From Welwitschia mirabilis (taxonomy: Eukaryota > Gnetophyta > Gnetopsida > Welwitschiales): a DNA stretch of 64,000 bases. Below are positions 11,631 through 22,384 of the stretch, one piece after another. Numbering within the stretch: position 1 is the first letter of the stretch; each line of letters opens with the position of its first letter. The notes beneath the pieces were generated by a model, which ran no database searches, had not been told where the DNA came from, and saw only the letters and a list, made by a program, of their open reading frames with translations. A program made the translations under genes and the position numbers. Location of the stretch: contig JBOZIK010000001.1 in the NCBI GenBank assembly GCA_051453625.1, forward strand, positions 255,056,783 through 255,120,782. The letters run 5' to 3'.

Positions 11631-11718
11631 NNNNNNNNNNNNNNNNNNNNNNNNNNNNNNNNNNNNNNNNNNNNNNNNNNNNNNNNNNNNNNNNNNNNNN
11701 NNNNNNNNNNNNNNNNNN
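11631..11718. other. Assembly gap (88 N)
   Basis: A run of 88 N separates the gene island from repeat-rich DNA. The unusual length suggests an estimated rather than a default gap. Confidence 0.99.
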
Positions 11719-11874
11719 GTTTCAAACCTTCACATCCTTACTTTGCACATTATAAGATTTTGGGCCTAATTAAATACTTCGTTTGAGAAATTATACGGTT
11801 ATACTCTTAGGGGGCAAAGGCATGAAATGTTTCACATTCAACATCACCCCTTTTATTTCATTAAAATTTTAAGG

Positions 11875-13290
11875 AGTTAATGTTTTAATGCTTTTATAAC
11901 TATTTATTTAATTTAGTTATAATTATGAGAGTTAATAGAGTGTTAATTTTTTGGATGTGTGTTTTTATTTTAAGCTATTATAAATGACAATGTTATTATT
12001 TATTCTATATTACATGTGTCATAACCAAATTTCATATTAAGTTAATTAAAATTTAATCCACATTAATTATATTAAAAAGGTAATGGAATTAAATCAATGC
12101 TTAAATTAATGTAGATAATCATTAAATGGCATATGATGTAAAAATATATGTACATCTACAAAGTATTATTGTATTAGTTACAAAGTAAACTACAATGATA
12201 TATAATTGCCTATTTTAAAAAAGGATAAATGCTAATTGCATGTTGACATTATTTTATTTTCTTGAAAAATTCCCATATGAATTCTATGACACAAATAACA
12301 ATAATACATGGTCCTATGTGTATATTACATAAAAGAACAAAAATCATATTTCTAATTTGTTATATAATAATGTCTATTTTGTACACATAAATGTAATTAG
12401 CCATTTTTAAAACACCATTTGTTTAAGAAGGTTTCTTTTATGGTTTCATTCTCTAATGCCCTGAAAAGAAACTTTCAAAGTGCATGATAATCTCCTTACA
12501 CTAGAAATGTAAATGAAAAAATATTTTCACATACAAAAGAGTCAAATGTCAACTTAGGTTAAACTATATGTTCTTGAAAATTTGAAAATTGAACAGGCAT
12601 GGATGTTTATGAAAAAAATTCTTAACAATATAAAGGAAAATTCAAATGTTGATTTCAATTGCAAAAGAAATTTAAAACATAACAAGCATAAAATAAAACC
12701 CTATAAAAAAAATAAAATGTCCAAAATCCTTTAAAAATAAAGTTTTAAAAATACCAAAGGAGTTAAAGTTGCTTACATACACATAGGGTTGTCAGACTTT
12801 AAATAGTAATTTGATATTAACCTTTTAAAAAAATTAATACTATACAACATTAATAACCTATGACAAGGCTATAGAGAAAATTCAACTGAAAAAAGTCCCT
12901 ATCACCAAGCAATATGCCATCATAACCAAAGATAAATTGTTTAAAGTAATAGAAGAGCTTTAATCATACTTTAGTACATAGTTCTCTAATGCTATAAATT
13001 AATTCTGATAATTTAGCTCTATTTTTCAATTTTAATTTATTTAGAGACTAACTTTAATAAAAACCCATATTTTTTAATAAAAACCCATATTTTTTTAATA
13101 AAAACCCATTTTTTTAATAAAAACCCATATTAGTCTAAACAAAAAGGGTAGTCTATGAAACAACTAGATTCTAAGGAGGCACCCATAAAGTTCACAAACG
13201 TAGCTTAGCCATCATTCTAATAACTAAAGTAAGATAACTGACCTTCAACTAAATATGGATCTAAAAGTAATAGTTTGCAATGAAGCCTTA
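11875..13290 (+). repeat. Repeat unit U-S-R3, copy 1
   Basis: Three consecutive segments recur elsewhere. U (about 11,875-12,010) matches 13,290-13,425. S (about 12,020-12,185, with GGCATATGATGTAA) matches about 14,690-14,885. R3 (about 12,170-13,290, starting near AAAGTAAACTACAATGAT) matches 28,905-29,865 on the same strand, including the shared words TTTCATTCTCTAATGCC and GGTTAAACTATAT. No coding content is visible. It could be part of a long non-autonomous element or of an LTR; terminal motifs were not found. Confidence 0.7.
13053..13130. repeat. Four-copy tandem repeat of about 20 bp
   Basis: TTTAATAAAAACCCATAT is repeated four times with variable T runs. It recalls the plant telomere unit only in the AAACCC word and is not telomeric. 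Confidence 0.9.
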
Positions 13291-13425
13291 ATGATTAATG
13301 GTTAATTTAATTTAGTTAGAATTACAAGATTTCAAGAAGCTTAATTTTTTGAATTTATGCGTTTATGCATTCTAGGCTTCTATAAGAAATAATCTTATTA
13401 TTTATTCCCTTTTTACATATATTAT
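13290..13425 (+). repeat. U segment, copy 2 (interrupted)
   Basis: This stretch resembles 11,875-12,010 (shared ATTTAATTTAGTTA and TTAATTTTTTG words). It stops where the R1 LTR begins, and the continuing S segment resumes beyond that LTR at about 14,704. Confidence 0.65.
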
Positions 13426-14703
13426 TATTGCAATGCATATTTATGTAATCATTTATGTCCTTAATCAAATCCTATCAATCATAAATATTTGCACAACATG
13501 CACACTAGTATAGATGAGAGTTAACCCAAATGTCGTAATCAGTCGAAGGCACTGGGCAAGAAGAAAGAGAACTAATTTCAAGTGAAGTATTTTTGTATTT
13601 TTTGTTTAGATTCATGGAAATAAAGAAATAATGTAAGAAAACCATGCAAAGTAAATACACTAATGTACTACAAATGGAAACTATTCTAAATGAAATATCT
13701 ATCTGAGTACCAAATCTTCTTGTCATACAAATCGACCCGGTATCACCTAGATCAATCAAGAAAACTATCACTAACCCTAACCAACCTAAGCTATCAGGTT
13801 CATCAAATAAAATATGAAAAACATGCAATGATTAAGCTATGAAATGCAAAATAAAATGTAATGCAAAACCGAAACTAATAATTTCAACCTTAACAAAGGT
13901 TGTCCTCGTGATTTATATCAACTATGAAGTTGTCACCAAATCATAACCAACATAAACCATAAGAGAGATTCATGAGAAGATATAAAAGAAAAATAGAGTT
14001 TTATTACTTTTGAACCAACATCCTTGTTATATAGTAGTAGCACCTTAATGAAGGATACACAACCCAAGACAAAGGAAGATGTTTTCTAAAATAATGGATG
14101 GACCTTCTGCCCTTTTGATCTCCTATCACAAGATTTTTAGGTGTTAAAGAAGATAAAAATTGAAGTCGAGGATGAAGTCGACATTTATTACAATTGAACA
14201 TCCTAAAAATAGTCAACCTAACAATTGTAATAGAAACCTAGCAGCATGCAAAAAGCACATGACACATTATAGAGTTCAGTGGAGTTTGGTATGTTAACTA
14301 GGAATAGTTATTGTCCTAACGATTGTTTAGATGATGGTGAAGATGATGACACATTAATAGAGGTACCATATCAACTTTCATATTTGGTCTAGTTAGCATC
14401 CTTATTGGCATGCATGTGGTTTTATCTATATTGTCATCTAGACGATGAAGATCATGACAAGCTTATGATCATTTTTACTTAGCCAATTTAGCTTTTTTGA
14501 TCCTTGAATTTATTCTTAGAATGTGAAGTATTAGAATTTATCCAAAAGGCCTTTACCTATATTGGTAAGTGCATATTTTCATGATTTTCTCCTTGACTCT
14601 TAATAATCATTGATTTGGACTTAAACCTATTTAAATTTCTTGCAAAAGTACTCAAAATACCCCATCAAAAACATATAATTCATCATTGAAATAATTATGA
14701 ACA
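13426..14703 (-). mobile_element. R1 family LTR, probable solo LTR
   Basis: This 1.28-kb copy shares blocks, in order, with other R1 LTRs: CACTAGTATAGATGAGAG and AACCCAAATGTCGTA near 13,505, AACATAAACCATAAG near 13,952, AAAAATAGAGTTTTATTA near 13,990, CTCCTATCACAAGA near 14,122, then two TCATCC-type quasi-palindromes and the tail. In sense orientation (minus strand) it would start TGTTCATAA and end CATTGCAATA. Duplicated sequence U/S on either side is interrupted exactly here, and ATATT occurs at both edges, so it is most simply a solo LTR left by recombination. Confidence 0.72.
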
Positions 14704-14890
14704 ATATTCATACTAAGATAACTAAAAATTTAACCAAATTAATTATGTAAAAAGGATTAATGAAATTAAATTAGTAGTTAAATAAATGCCATAATAATTA
14801 AATAATAATAAACATTAAGAGACATATGATGTAAGAATATATCCCTATTTAAATGTATTAGTGTATTAGTTATAAGAATACAAGAAATCG
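14704..14890 (+). repeat. S segment, copy 2
   Basis: It resembles about 12,020-12,185: an AATTAATTATGTAAAAAGG segment, then GACATATGATGTAA and GTATTAGTGTATTAGTTA. It continues the U copy that ends at 13,425, bridging the inserted R1 LTR. Confidence 0.65.
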
Positions 14891-16009
14891 ACTACCAACA
14901 TGATGAGTGACTTTGTAAATCCTAATCAGATGCAGATACCATTAGGAAAGGAGTAGTTCTAGATTGTCCTGCTATTGATTTTGCATTACCAAATGATGTT
15001 CTTGAGGAGATGTCAAATAACTTTGCTTTACAGTATATCTTTCTTCATATTACTAGCTTCATTTCATGTCACTTTTAATTTCCATGCCTATTAAAATTTT
15101 TCTTGCTACTCATGGCCTTAAAGTTTTCCATGCATGATATTTCACTAAGAGCTTTATTTTCGTGGAACTTTATAGTTCTAAAATTCATTCACAAAGCACT
15201 AGGGCTTTGCATTAACTACCTTAGTAACCTTAATAGCATATAAGTAGAAGTTTGATTTTAATGTGATTGATTTGTCTTATCATTGAATTTCATGCTATGT
15301 CAAACTTTCAAATTTTTCAATTATTTTTCATCCTTTTGAATGTGAAATCATTAGTTGTATTGGTGTTATACTTCATGAGGAAACTTTTTCTTTTAATGAT
15401 GTTCATAAGATACATTATTTTGGGGAGATTACTTTAGCAAACTAGAAGCATACTTTAATTTTGAGTTCTAAGGATTGTTTTTTTTTTTTTTTAAAAGAAA
15501 ATTAATTATCTTAATTTGCTCAACTCATGCGTTTAATATCATTATGATGATCATCATGTCTTTCATTTTAGCTACCTTAAGCATTATACTCAACGAGATA
15601 CTCTTTTTGGTAAAGTAATAGCATGTCGTATCAGTTACATCACCATAGATTACTCACTCTTCTTTAAAGTCTTTAAAAAATACTCATGTTGCAAAATGTA
15701 AAAATTAATCTTTTTAAGGTACATCAAACATTTCTCCCCTACCTTCATCACTTCCTTCCTTAAGTAAGGCTTTTTCTTCTTCCAATAACTAATCACTTAT
15801 GAATGATAAACATTTTATTTTATTCATATCTTGAAAAGGATCTAAATATATTAAGTCTCATTTTATTTCTTCTTCTATAGCTACTAAATAGACTTCTTCA
15901 GAGTATGTTATTTCAAATCTAGTTATTACTTTTGAAGGTATGGATGTTGATATAGCTTTTTTTTAACAATAACGGGGTCATTCTTTACCACATATAACTT
16001 AATGAATAC
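14891..16009 (+). other. Possible LINE ORF1/linker, heavily eroded
   Basis: It lies directly before a LINE endonuclease on the same strand. The segment about 15,720-15,960 translates to a Ser/Thr-rich stretch, like the linker between the LINE zinc knuckle and the endonuclease. No DUF4283 motif could be read with confidence. A 14-T run is at about 15,479-15,492. Confidence 0.3.
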
Positions 16010-17100
16010 TATCTATTGGAATGTTTAAGGCTTTACTAATTATAGAAGCACTATGGGGATTTTCACTCTAGGATTTCTTCCCTTTAGATTTTTCGCTACT
16101 TCAAGAAATTAAGGTTATAACTCTATATTTGTAGTCTTCCTCTCATGAGCTACTATGAAAATTTTAAGCTTTTTCTACTTTTCATCCTAAAAGATGTGGA
16201 GATTTGCCATTTTGGTTTATTCTTGTTGGAATTCACAAATTTGTTCTTTTGGTTTATATTCTTAATAGTAGTCTTGTTGGGTTATTATTTCTTCTCCCAT
16301 GGGTATGTTTGATATTTATTCAACCTATGCTTCTAATCACATGCATGAGTAACTTCAATATTAAATTATTTAACATAGATATTGCCTTAAATTCCTTGGT
16401 TTTTTAGAGAAGATCATAATATGTTTGATTCATCTTATCATAACTTGAATGGAGAGGCTCCTTTATTATATCCTCTTAAATTAGATGCTTGGTTGAAATT
16501 CAAAAATCACTTTTGTCTTTTAGATGTAATTTCTTACTCTTCCAAAATATTATACACCATTTTACTTAGAGCAATTTTAGACAAGGTACTCAAGGAATCT
16601 ACAAGTGACTAAATAGATTTTATTACTCTCCTTTTTATTTTGGGATTTAGACTACTCTATTAATATTTAAAATATGGGAGTGCTATTAGATCATTTTCCT
16701 ATTTAGGAATTCATGAAAGTTTCTATGTCTTCTACAAGAGGTTATTTCCTTTTATTCCATCTTAATACCTCTTATTATAAGTGTCATACTAGGAGAAAAA
16801 TTCATTGTACTTTTTAGAATCTAGATCCTACATCTTATAAACCAATTAAATGAAATAATTTATGGTATTGTACTATATGTAGATTTTAAAATTATGCTCT
16901 TATTTTTAACAAATAAGTAGCTAAATAAGAGAAAAAATGTAATTTGATTCTTTGATGTCATGTCCATATTTTTATTTCTTTTGAAAAGGTACAAAGATTT
17001 AGTTTAATAAATTATTTAAAAATATTTAATTATTTTGGAATCTTCAACTGATATAGATATTACGTTATTGAGGTGCTGTTATATTAAAGATTGTGCTTTA
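16010..17100 (+). pseudogene. LINE endonuclease domain remnant
   Basis: Near 16,016 a YWNV.GFTN segment matches the start of plant LINE apurinic endonucleases ('WNVRGL'). DFSLLQEIK near 16,090 matches the 'LQETK' motif. DIYSTYASNHMHE near 16,310 matches 'NVYAPN....R', followed by WFFREDHNMFDS near 16,395 (family 'W.LGGDFN'), AWLKFKNHFCLLDV near 16,485 and LLDHFPI near 16,685 (family 'SDHFPI'). The domain nicks target DNA for target-primed reverse transcription. TAG and TAA interruptions and frameshifts show it is dead. No reverse transcriptase follows on this strand until a C-terminal piece at 25.4 kb. Confidence 0.65.
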
Positions 17101-17289
17101 AGTCCCTTTTGTCCTTGTAAAGACTAAAATACTACTTTATAATCTTCAAGAATATTCTTGTAGGTGTGATGATGTTATTTTCTTAGTAAAATTGTTGCAC
17201 ATTCCTAGAATTTTTGCATGATTAAATGTTAATATGTAAATGCTTATTTATTTTCTTCATTATTATGATTAAATGTAATATAATAGAAA

Positions 17290-17520
17290 GCATTTTTTTA
17301 AAATTATTAAGCACCCAGTGCCCAGGGAAGCCTTTATGAGGTGTTATGAAACCCCTACCATTACCTTTGGCTCATGATGTGCTCTTCTGTATTCTTGAGT
17401 CTTTTCACTTTACCCATGTTCTCTCATTATAAATAGGATTCTCCTTCCCTCAAGTGTAGTTTTTGAAAATAATTTTCTTTTCAATCTTAGAGCTTAGGAA
17501 GTCTAGGATCTTTGAAAACT
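17290..17520 (+). promoter_or_regulatory. LTR-like promoter with TATA box
   Basis: TTATAAATAGG at 17427-17437 is a good TATA box set in a less AT-rich stretch (CACCCAGTGCCCAGGGAAGC near 17,309) followed by a T/C-rich leader, the usual look of a plant LTR U3/R boundary. The LTR ends were not found and no primer site could be read downstream, where a tandem array follows. Confidence 0.4.
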
Positions 17521-17846
17521 TTAAAGAACTTTAAAGTCCTCTAATGATATGATTAGATATGGATATAATTATATTCCTTCTTGCTTTCTTGTTCATTCCT
17601 TTTTGTATGAAATCCATTATTGTATATGTTGTATCTATTCTCTTGTGAATCAAATACAAACATGTGTGATGCTTGATAACTAAGTAGATTCAATCCTAGT
17701 TTCAAGTCCTACTATTTTATATTACTTGATGTCTTTTAAAATCTAAATATAAGGTGTTCTTATTGTGAGTTGATGCTTCATAATTATAAATCTCTTATGC
17801 TCCTCTTGATGTCATGATTTTTAAGAACCTATGATTATGTGCATTC

Positions 17847-18160
17847 CACAGATCATCAAATGAAGCACTAAATGTGAGAATCCCACAGATCACCAAATGA
17901 GGCAATGGAAATGATAAGTTGACTATAGAGCACCGAATGAGGTAGTGGGCTTCACATGTCACCGAATGAGGCAGTGGACTTCATATGTCACCGAATGAGG
18001 TAGTGAAGTGAGTGGAATATGAAAAATAATATATGAGAAGCATAGATCATCGAATGAGGCAGTGGGCTTCACAGATCACTGAATAAGGCAGTGAAGTAAG
18101 TGAAATGTGAAAAATATTATAAGAGATTCATAGATCGCTGAATGAGGTAGTGGAGGGGAT
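17847..18160 (+). repeat. Higher-order tandem repeat, 29/59-bp alternation
   Basis: Eight copies of a core resembling GATCACCGAATGAGGCAGTG start near 17847, 17884, 17925, 17953, 17982, 18041, 18070 and 18129. The last five alternate in spacing 29, 59, 29, 59 bp, so the array has an 88-bp higher-order unit in which the longer member carries an extra AAGTGAGTGGAATATGAAAA-type block. It has no open frame. Confidence 0.85.
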
Positions 18161-18336
18161 TGAAATATATGTAAGTTTACAACTAGTTTTTCTTTCTTCA
18201 TAACCATAAGATCGTTGCTCTTGTGATTTACCTTGTTTCTTAAAGATCTTGATTTATCCTTCCTATCATGATATTAAAAATCCTTATCTTGTCTTGTCTT
18301 ATCTAAACCATACTGGAAGCTATGAAATTTTCATAT

Positions 18337-19545
18337 TTCTCATTCCATATTCCTTGTGTGATAGGTGAAAAAACTAGAGTATCATTATTAAAGAGAATAT
18401 AAAGAATAGATAGATTAATGTTATAGTCTTGTTGGAAAATTATTATAGAATGAAACTTGTTTCTCTTTATAAATCTTGAAATTATTCAAAGTTTAAATGA
18501 TTGTAATGTAAAGCCATTATATACTTCTCTTGAACAATATTTTAATAGATCAATGAGAGTTGGCAGTTTAATCTCATGTTTATTATATGGATACCTTGTG
18601 AGTTTTATGGAATTCCATAGTATTTTAGTACTTGAATGATGGATCATGAATATCTTTCTTGGATTATATTATTTCAATAAATTGTGAAATTTAGCCACAT
18701 ATTCCTTTATGCATTTCTTGAAGATTATATTGAGAAGTTGAATTCTTCAATAATGTAATTACCTTGGACATACACTGAATGTCAATTCATGAATATCTTT
18801 TTTTGAATTATTACTTAATAAATTATGGAGTTTAGCAATTTATTTTTATGCATCATTGCAATTCTTCCTTGAAAATTTATAGTCTAATTATGAGTATTAA
18901 ATTTGGGAGTTNNNNNNNNNNNNNNNNNNNNNNNNNNNNNNNNNNNNNNNNNNNNNNNNNNNNNNNNNNNNNNNNNNNNNNNNNNNNNNNNNNNNNNNNN
19001 NNNNNNNNNNNTAGTTCTCATTCCATATTCCTTGTGTGATAGGAAAAAAACTAGAGTATGATTACTGAAGAGGACATGAAGAAGTGATGGACTTTTATTC
19101 CAATCTTGATGAAAAATAGTTGCAGAATGAAACTTATTTATTTTTCATAAATTCTAAAATTATTCAGAGTGTAAATGATTATTATTTAAAAATATTATGT
19201 ACTCCTTTGAAATAATGGCAGTTTAATTCCATTTTTATTGTATGCATTTCTTATGAGTTTTATTGAATTCCTCAATTGAATAATGAATCATGAATATCTT
19301 CTTTGGAATATACTATTGTAACAAAATATGAAAATTAATCACTATTCTTTATGCATTTCATGAAGAATTTTATTAAAAACTGAATTTTTAGTTATTTAAT
19401 TACCTTGAAAACACATTAAATGTTAAATTGTAAATATCTTTTCTTGAATTATTTCTCAAAAAAGTATGAATTTGGCAATTTATTTTTATGCACCACTTGC
19501 AGTCTTTCCTTGTAAATTTATAGTCTAGTATTAATTGGGAATTAT
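18337..19545 (+). repeat. Tandem duplication, about 680-bp period, with gap between
   Basis: 18,337-18,911 and 19,015 to about 19,545 are diverged direct copies: both begin TTCTCATTCCATATTCCTTG and proceed through GTGTGATAGG, ACTAGAGTAT, AGAATGAAACTT and TTTTTATGCA(T/C)CA. The first copy also contains a weaker internal repeat of about 140 bp (CATGAATATCTTT twice). A 100-N gap falls between them, so copy number is uncertain. No coding content. Confidence 0.8.
18912..19011. other. Assembly gap (100 N)
   Basis: A default-length run of N between two tandem copies, where an assembler may have lost or added repeat units. Confidence 0.99.
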
Positions 19546-21752
19546 ACCTTGAAATGTAGTGTTAATGCCATTTATTAATAATTTGAATAATAAGTAAGGT
19601 GTAACTCTTACATTATAATTATATAATAAAGAATATGTTTACAATTAAATGATAAATTTGAAAGCATAAGGTTATAATAAAGGTCTTGATGTGTGTATCC
19701 ACCCCCACCTCCCACCCCCAAATAATTGTTAAAATACCATTATTAGAATATTTTGAATGGCATTAAAATTAAGGAACCACGTGTGCTGAAGCTTAACTTC
19801 TATTTTAAGTGAAATTTAAGCAATCTGATGCATGCATTGTGATTTGATCCATCGACTAACCATTTAGCAATGACTATTTGTTATCATTACATCATTAAGC
19901 AAGATCTGGTAACATACTGATACGTTAAAGTACTAAGCATGTATGCCATAGATTTTGGCTTTTGTTAATTAACCAGAAAATCATGCCCATGAAATAGAAT
20001 CTCTTTTGCACAAGGGCGTTATCCATAGGGTCTGTGTTCTAAGTACCAAATGCATCTATAGGTTACTCTTACTACATTACTTTACAATTTAGTGTTATGT
20101 TTATTGTGTCAAGTGTTACCATGAGCTTTCATCTAAATTACTATGAGCGATTCAGGTGTCTTAACTGGGTGATGATCTTAAGGCATCCACATCCAAGCTT
20201 TAAATATTAACTTAATGCTTGGAAACCTTTGATTTGCTAGGCTTGAGGAGTATTTTATGAGGTAGGCAAGTGGATGAATCGACTATGTTATAAGGTGCTA
20301 AGTAAGAAATGAGCCTTTATCTAGCATATAAGCCTCGTTGACCCTTACATAGGGAGGTTAGACTATGTTCTTGCATGAAGAAAGGACAATGTTATGATAT
20401 TCATGCATTCATTTCTTCACACCATACTCTTCTCTTCTTGATGTTCTTCTAGTATAAGACCAATCTTCTTAAAACTACTAAAAGGATTATTTACGAAATG
20501 CCTATGCATTTGCCATCATTGTGCATTTTTCTTTTCACCTATGATTGCTAATTAATGTCCTCCAAGATATCCATCTATGCTCCCCTCATTTGCAAAACTG
20601 TTTAATTGAGCAGTAGTTAAATATCAAGAGCATTGAATTATAACTTTAGCATTACTAGTAAAATGCCCCTATAATTAAAGATTTTATGATAGACAATGAT
20701 GGTTTATGAGTTATCCTTATCCTCAATCAAAACGATGACTTTGTCCTTCCTTTTCACTTGTTGTAGTCCTTCGTCTGTACACTTTCTTATACTCTTGGAT
20801 TAGCATGCTATGTCCCAAATTAGATGCCTGCTTACTTAAATTTTCATCTTTCCCCCATTTCTCTCATGTGTGATTTATTTTTTTCCTTCCTTGTAGATGC
20901 ATTGTTCTTGGTCTAGTAAGCTTATTTTCAGAAATTAAATTGGAATCTATATTAATTTCCTATTTGTAGTCATTTTCTATTTCTCATCCTGCATTACATA
21001 TGTGCTTCCTTATCTTATACAGTTCTTCAAGCTTTTGAACAACACTTTTCCTCTCTTACATGATGTTAGGATTACATTTGTTCAATAGATTGAATTACAG
21101 TTTAATTAGTGTGCTCTAAAAATAAATGGTTGGGAGTTAAAAACTTGAGTAATTCAACCTATGTGAAGAGCCTTTGAATAGATAGTAAACATAATAAGTA
21201 CTCATGAATTCAATTAAAAGGTTAAATAGAGGATCAATACTTAATCATACTAGAATGTAAGGATCCCTCTTGTACATACAGTCTTCATTGCTATCTTAGG
21301 AGAGTGACTAGTTTTTGAATCTATATGGACTTAAAACTGAAGCATTTGTGAATCACTATGCTTCAACTTTTCTACATAAGTCTTACCATATAGAAAGTTC
21401 CCTTAATCGTGGGCCTCTTTCCACTATTCAATATTTGACATTTTTAGTAGACTAGACTCATACACTTCCTACTTCCGTGGATTAGTCCCTCTTCTATTAA
21501 TGCATTTAAATATTCTTATTTTAAATCTGTTTTATTCTTTTTTCCTTTTTTATTCAGGCACGCTTGCAAAATAACATCTTCCTCTATGCTTACTTTACAA
21601 AACTTTCACATCTTGTTGGCCTTTCTCACTTCTTACACCATTAATGGCATTAGTGGTATAAGGGTCTAAACCTTGTTAAAAGAAAAATAAAAGTTAATAA
21701 AATTATTTTATCCTTAGTTAGATAACCTAAACTTAAAGTTTTCTTTTTGACG
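19546..21752. other. Eroded DNA, includes 5' part of an LTR
   Basis: No gene was found. The right end must be the 3' part of an LTR, because a tRNA-Met primer site follows at 21,761. The LTR start was not located. A C-rich run (19,699-19,720) is the only striking local feature. Confidence 0.45.
19699..19720 (-). other. Short C-rich/G-rich tract
   Basis: The plus strand reads CCACCCCCACCTCCCACCCC in an otherwise AT-rich area. The minus strand therefore has four closely spaced G runs (5, 3, 2 and 5), enough for a two-tier G-quadruplex. Confidence 0.6.
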
Positions 21753-21880
21753 TTACATTTTGGTATCAGAGCATCAAGTTTGAAGATTTTCAATTGTAGA
21801 AATCTGGGGTCTTACATTTTTGCATCAGGTGTCAAGTTTTAAGATTTTCAACTGTAGAAATTTGAAGTCTTACATTTTAC
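21753..21880 (+). mobile_element. Primer-binding site (tRNA-Met) in a 59-bp tandem duplication
   Basis: TGGTATCAGAGC at 21761-21772 is the standard initiator tRNA-Met primer-binding site of plant LTR retrotransposons, two bases after an LTR-like end ...GACGTTACA. The segment starting TTACATTTTGG at 21753 is repeated from 21812 (TTACATTTTTGCATCAGGTG) and begins again at 21870. The second copy of the site is degenerate. This marks the 5' end of a plus-strand element. Confidence 0.75.
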
Positions 21881-22384
21881 CTAGGAATGTTTAGATTTAA
21901 AGAATAAGCTTATTCATGATCATTTAATTTAACTCTTAATTCTATGCTTAATAAAACTCATTTTTTCTCACATTGTTCATCAAAATGTAGTAGACCTTAT
22001 AGGCAAATTAATTAGTGTGAAGAGTTCTACACTTCTACTAGATTAGTTTTTTCCATTTGAGAACTTTTATTTTTCACCTTTTGTAGGACCCATCTATTTT
22101 TTTCCCCTAATTTTCTATCATGTTTCATACTTTTTCTTTGTTAGGATGTATTTATTTTTTTAAAGGAGTAAAACATATTTGATTTTTACATAAAAACCAA
22201 TTTATGGGATCATCTATAGCTTTTCATGAGATACATTTTAGCTATTTTCATCTTATCGCATGTAATGTGCATTACATTGTTATTAATTAGGCAATGCACA
22301 AGACACACTAGCTAGGCGTAAGTATAGTCTAAGCCATTAAAGTAGGAGATGAGCCCATTAGTATCACCTATGATTAAGCACAGA
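21881..22384 (+). other. Retroelement leader, nothing coding recognised
   Basis: Sequence between the tRNA-Met primer site and the long decayed frame. No motif was recognised. Confidence 0.4.

Noticed and set aside
13053-13130. Interstitial telomere repeat
   Set aside because: The unit contains AAACCC but is about 20 bp and not the CCCTAAA heptamer.
17847-18160. CRISPR-like array
   Set aside because: Cores are regularly spaced, but the spacers are themselves repeated, there are no cas genes and the DNA is a plant nuclear repeat region.
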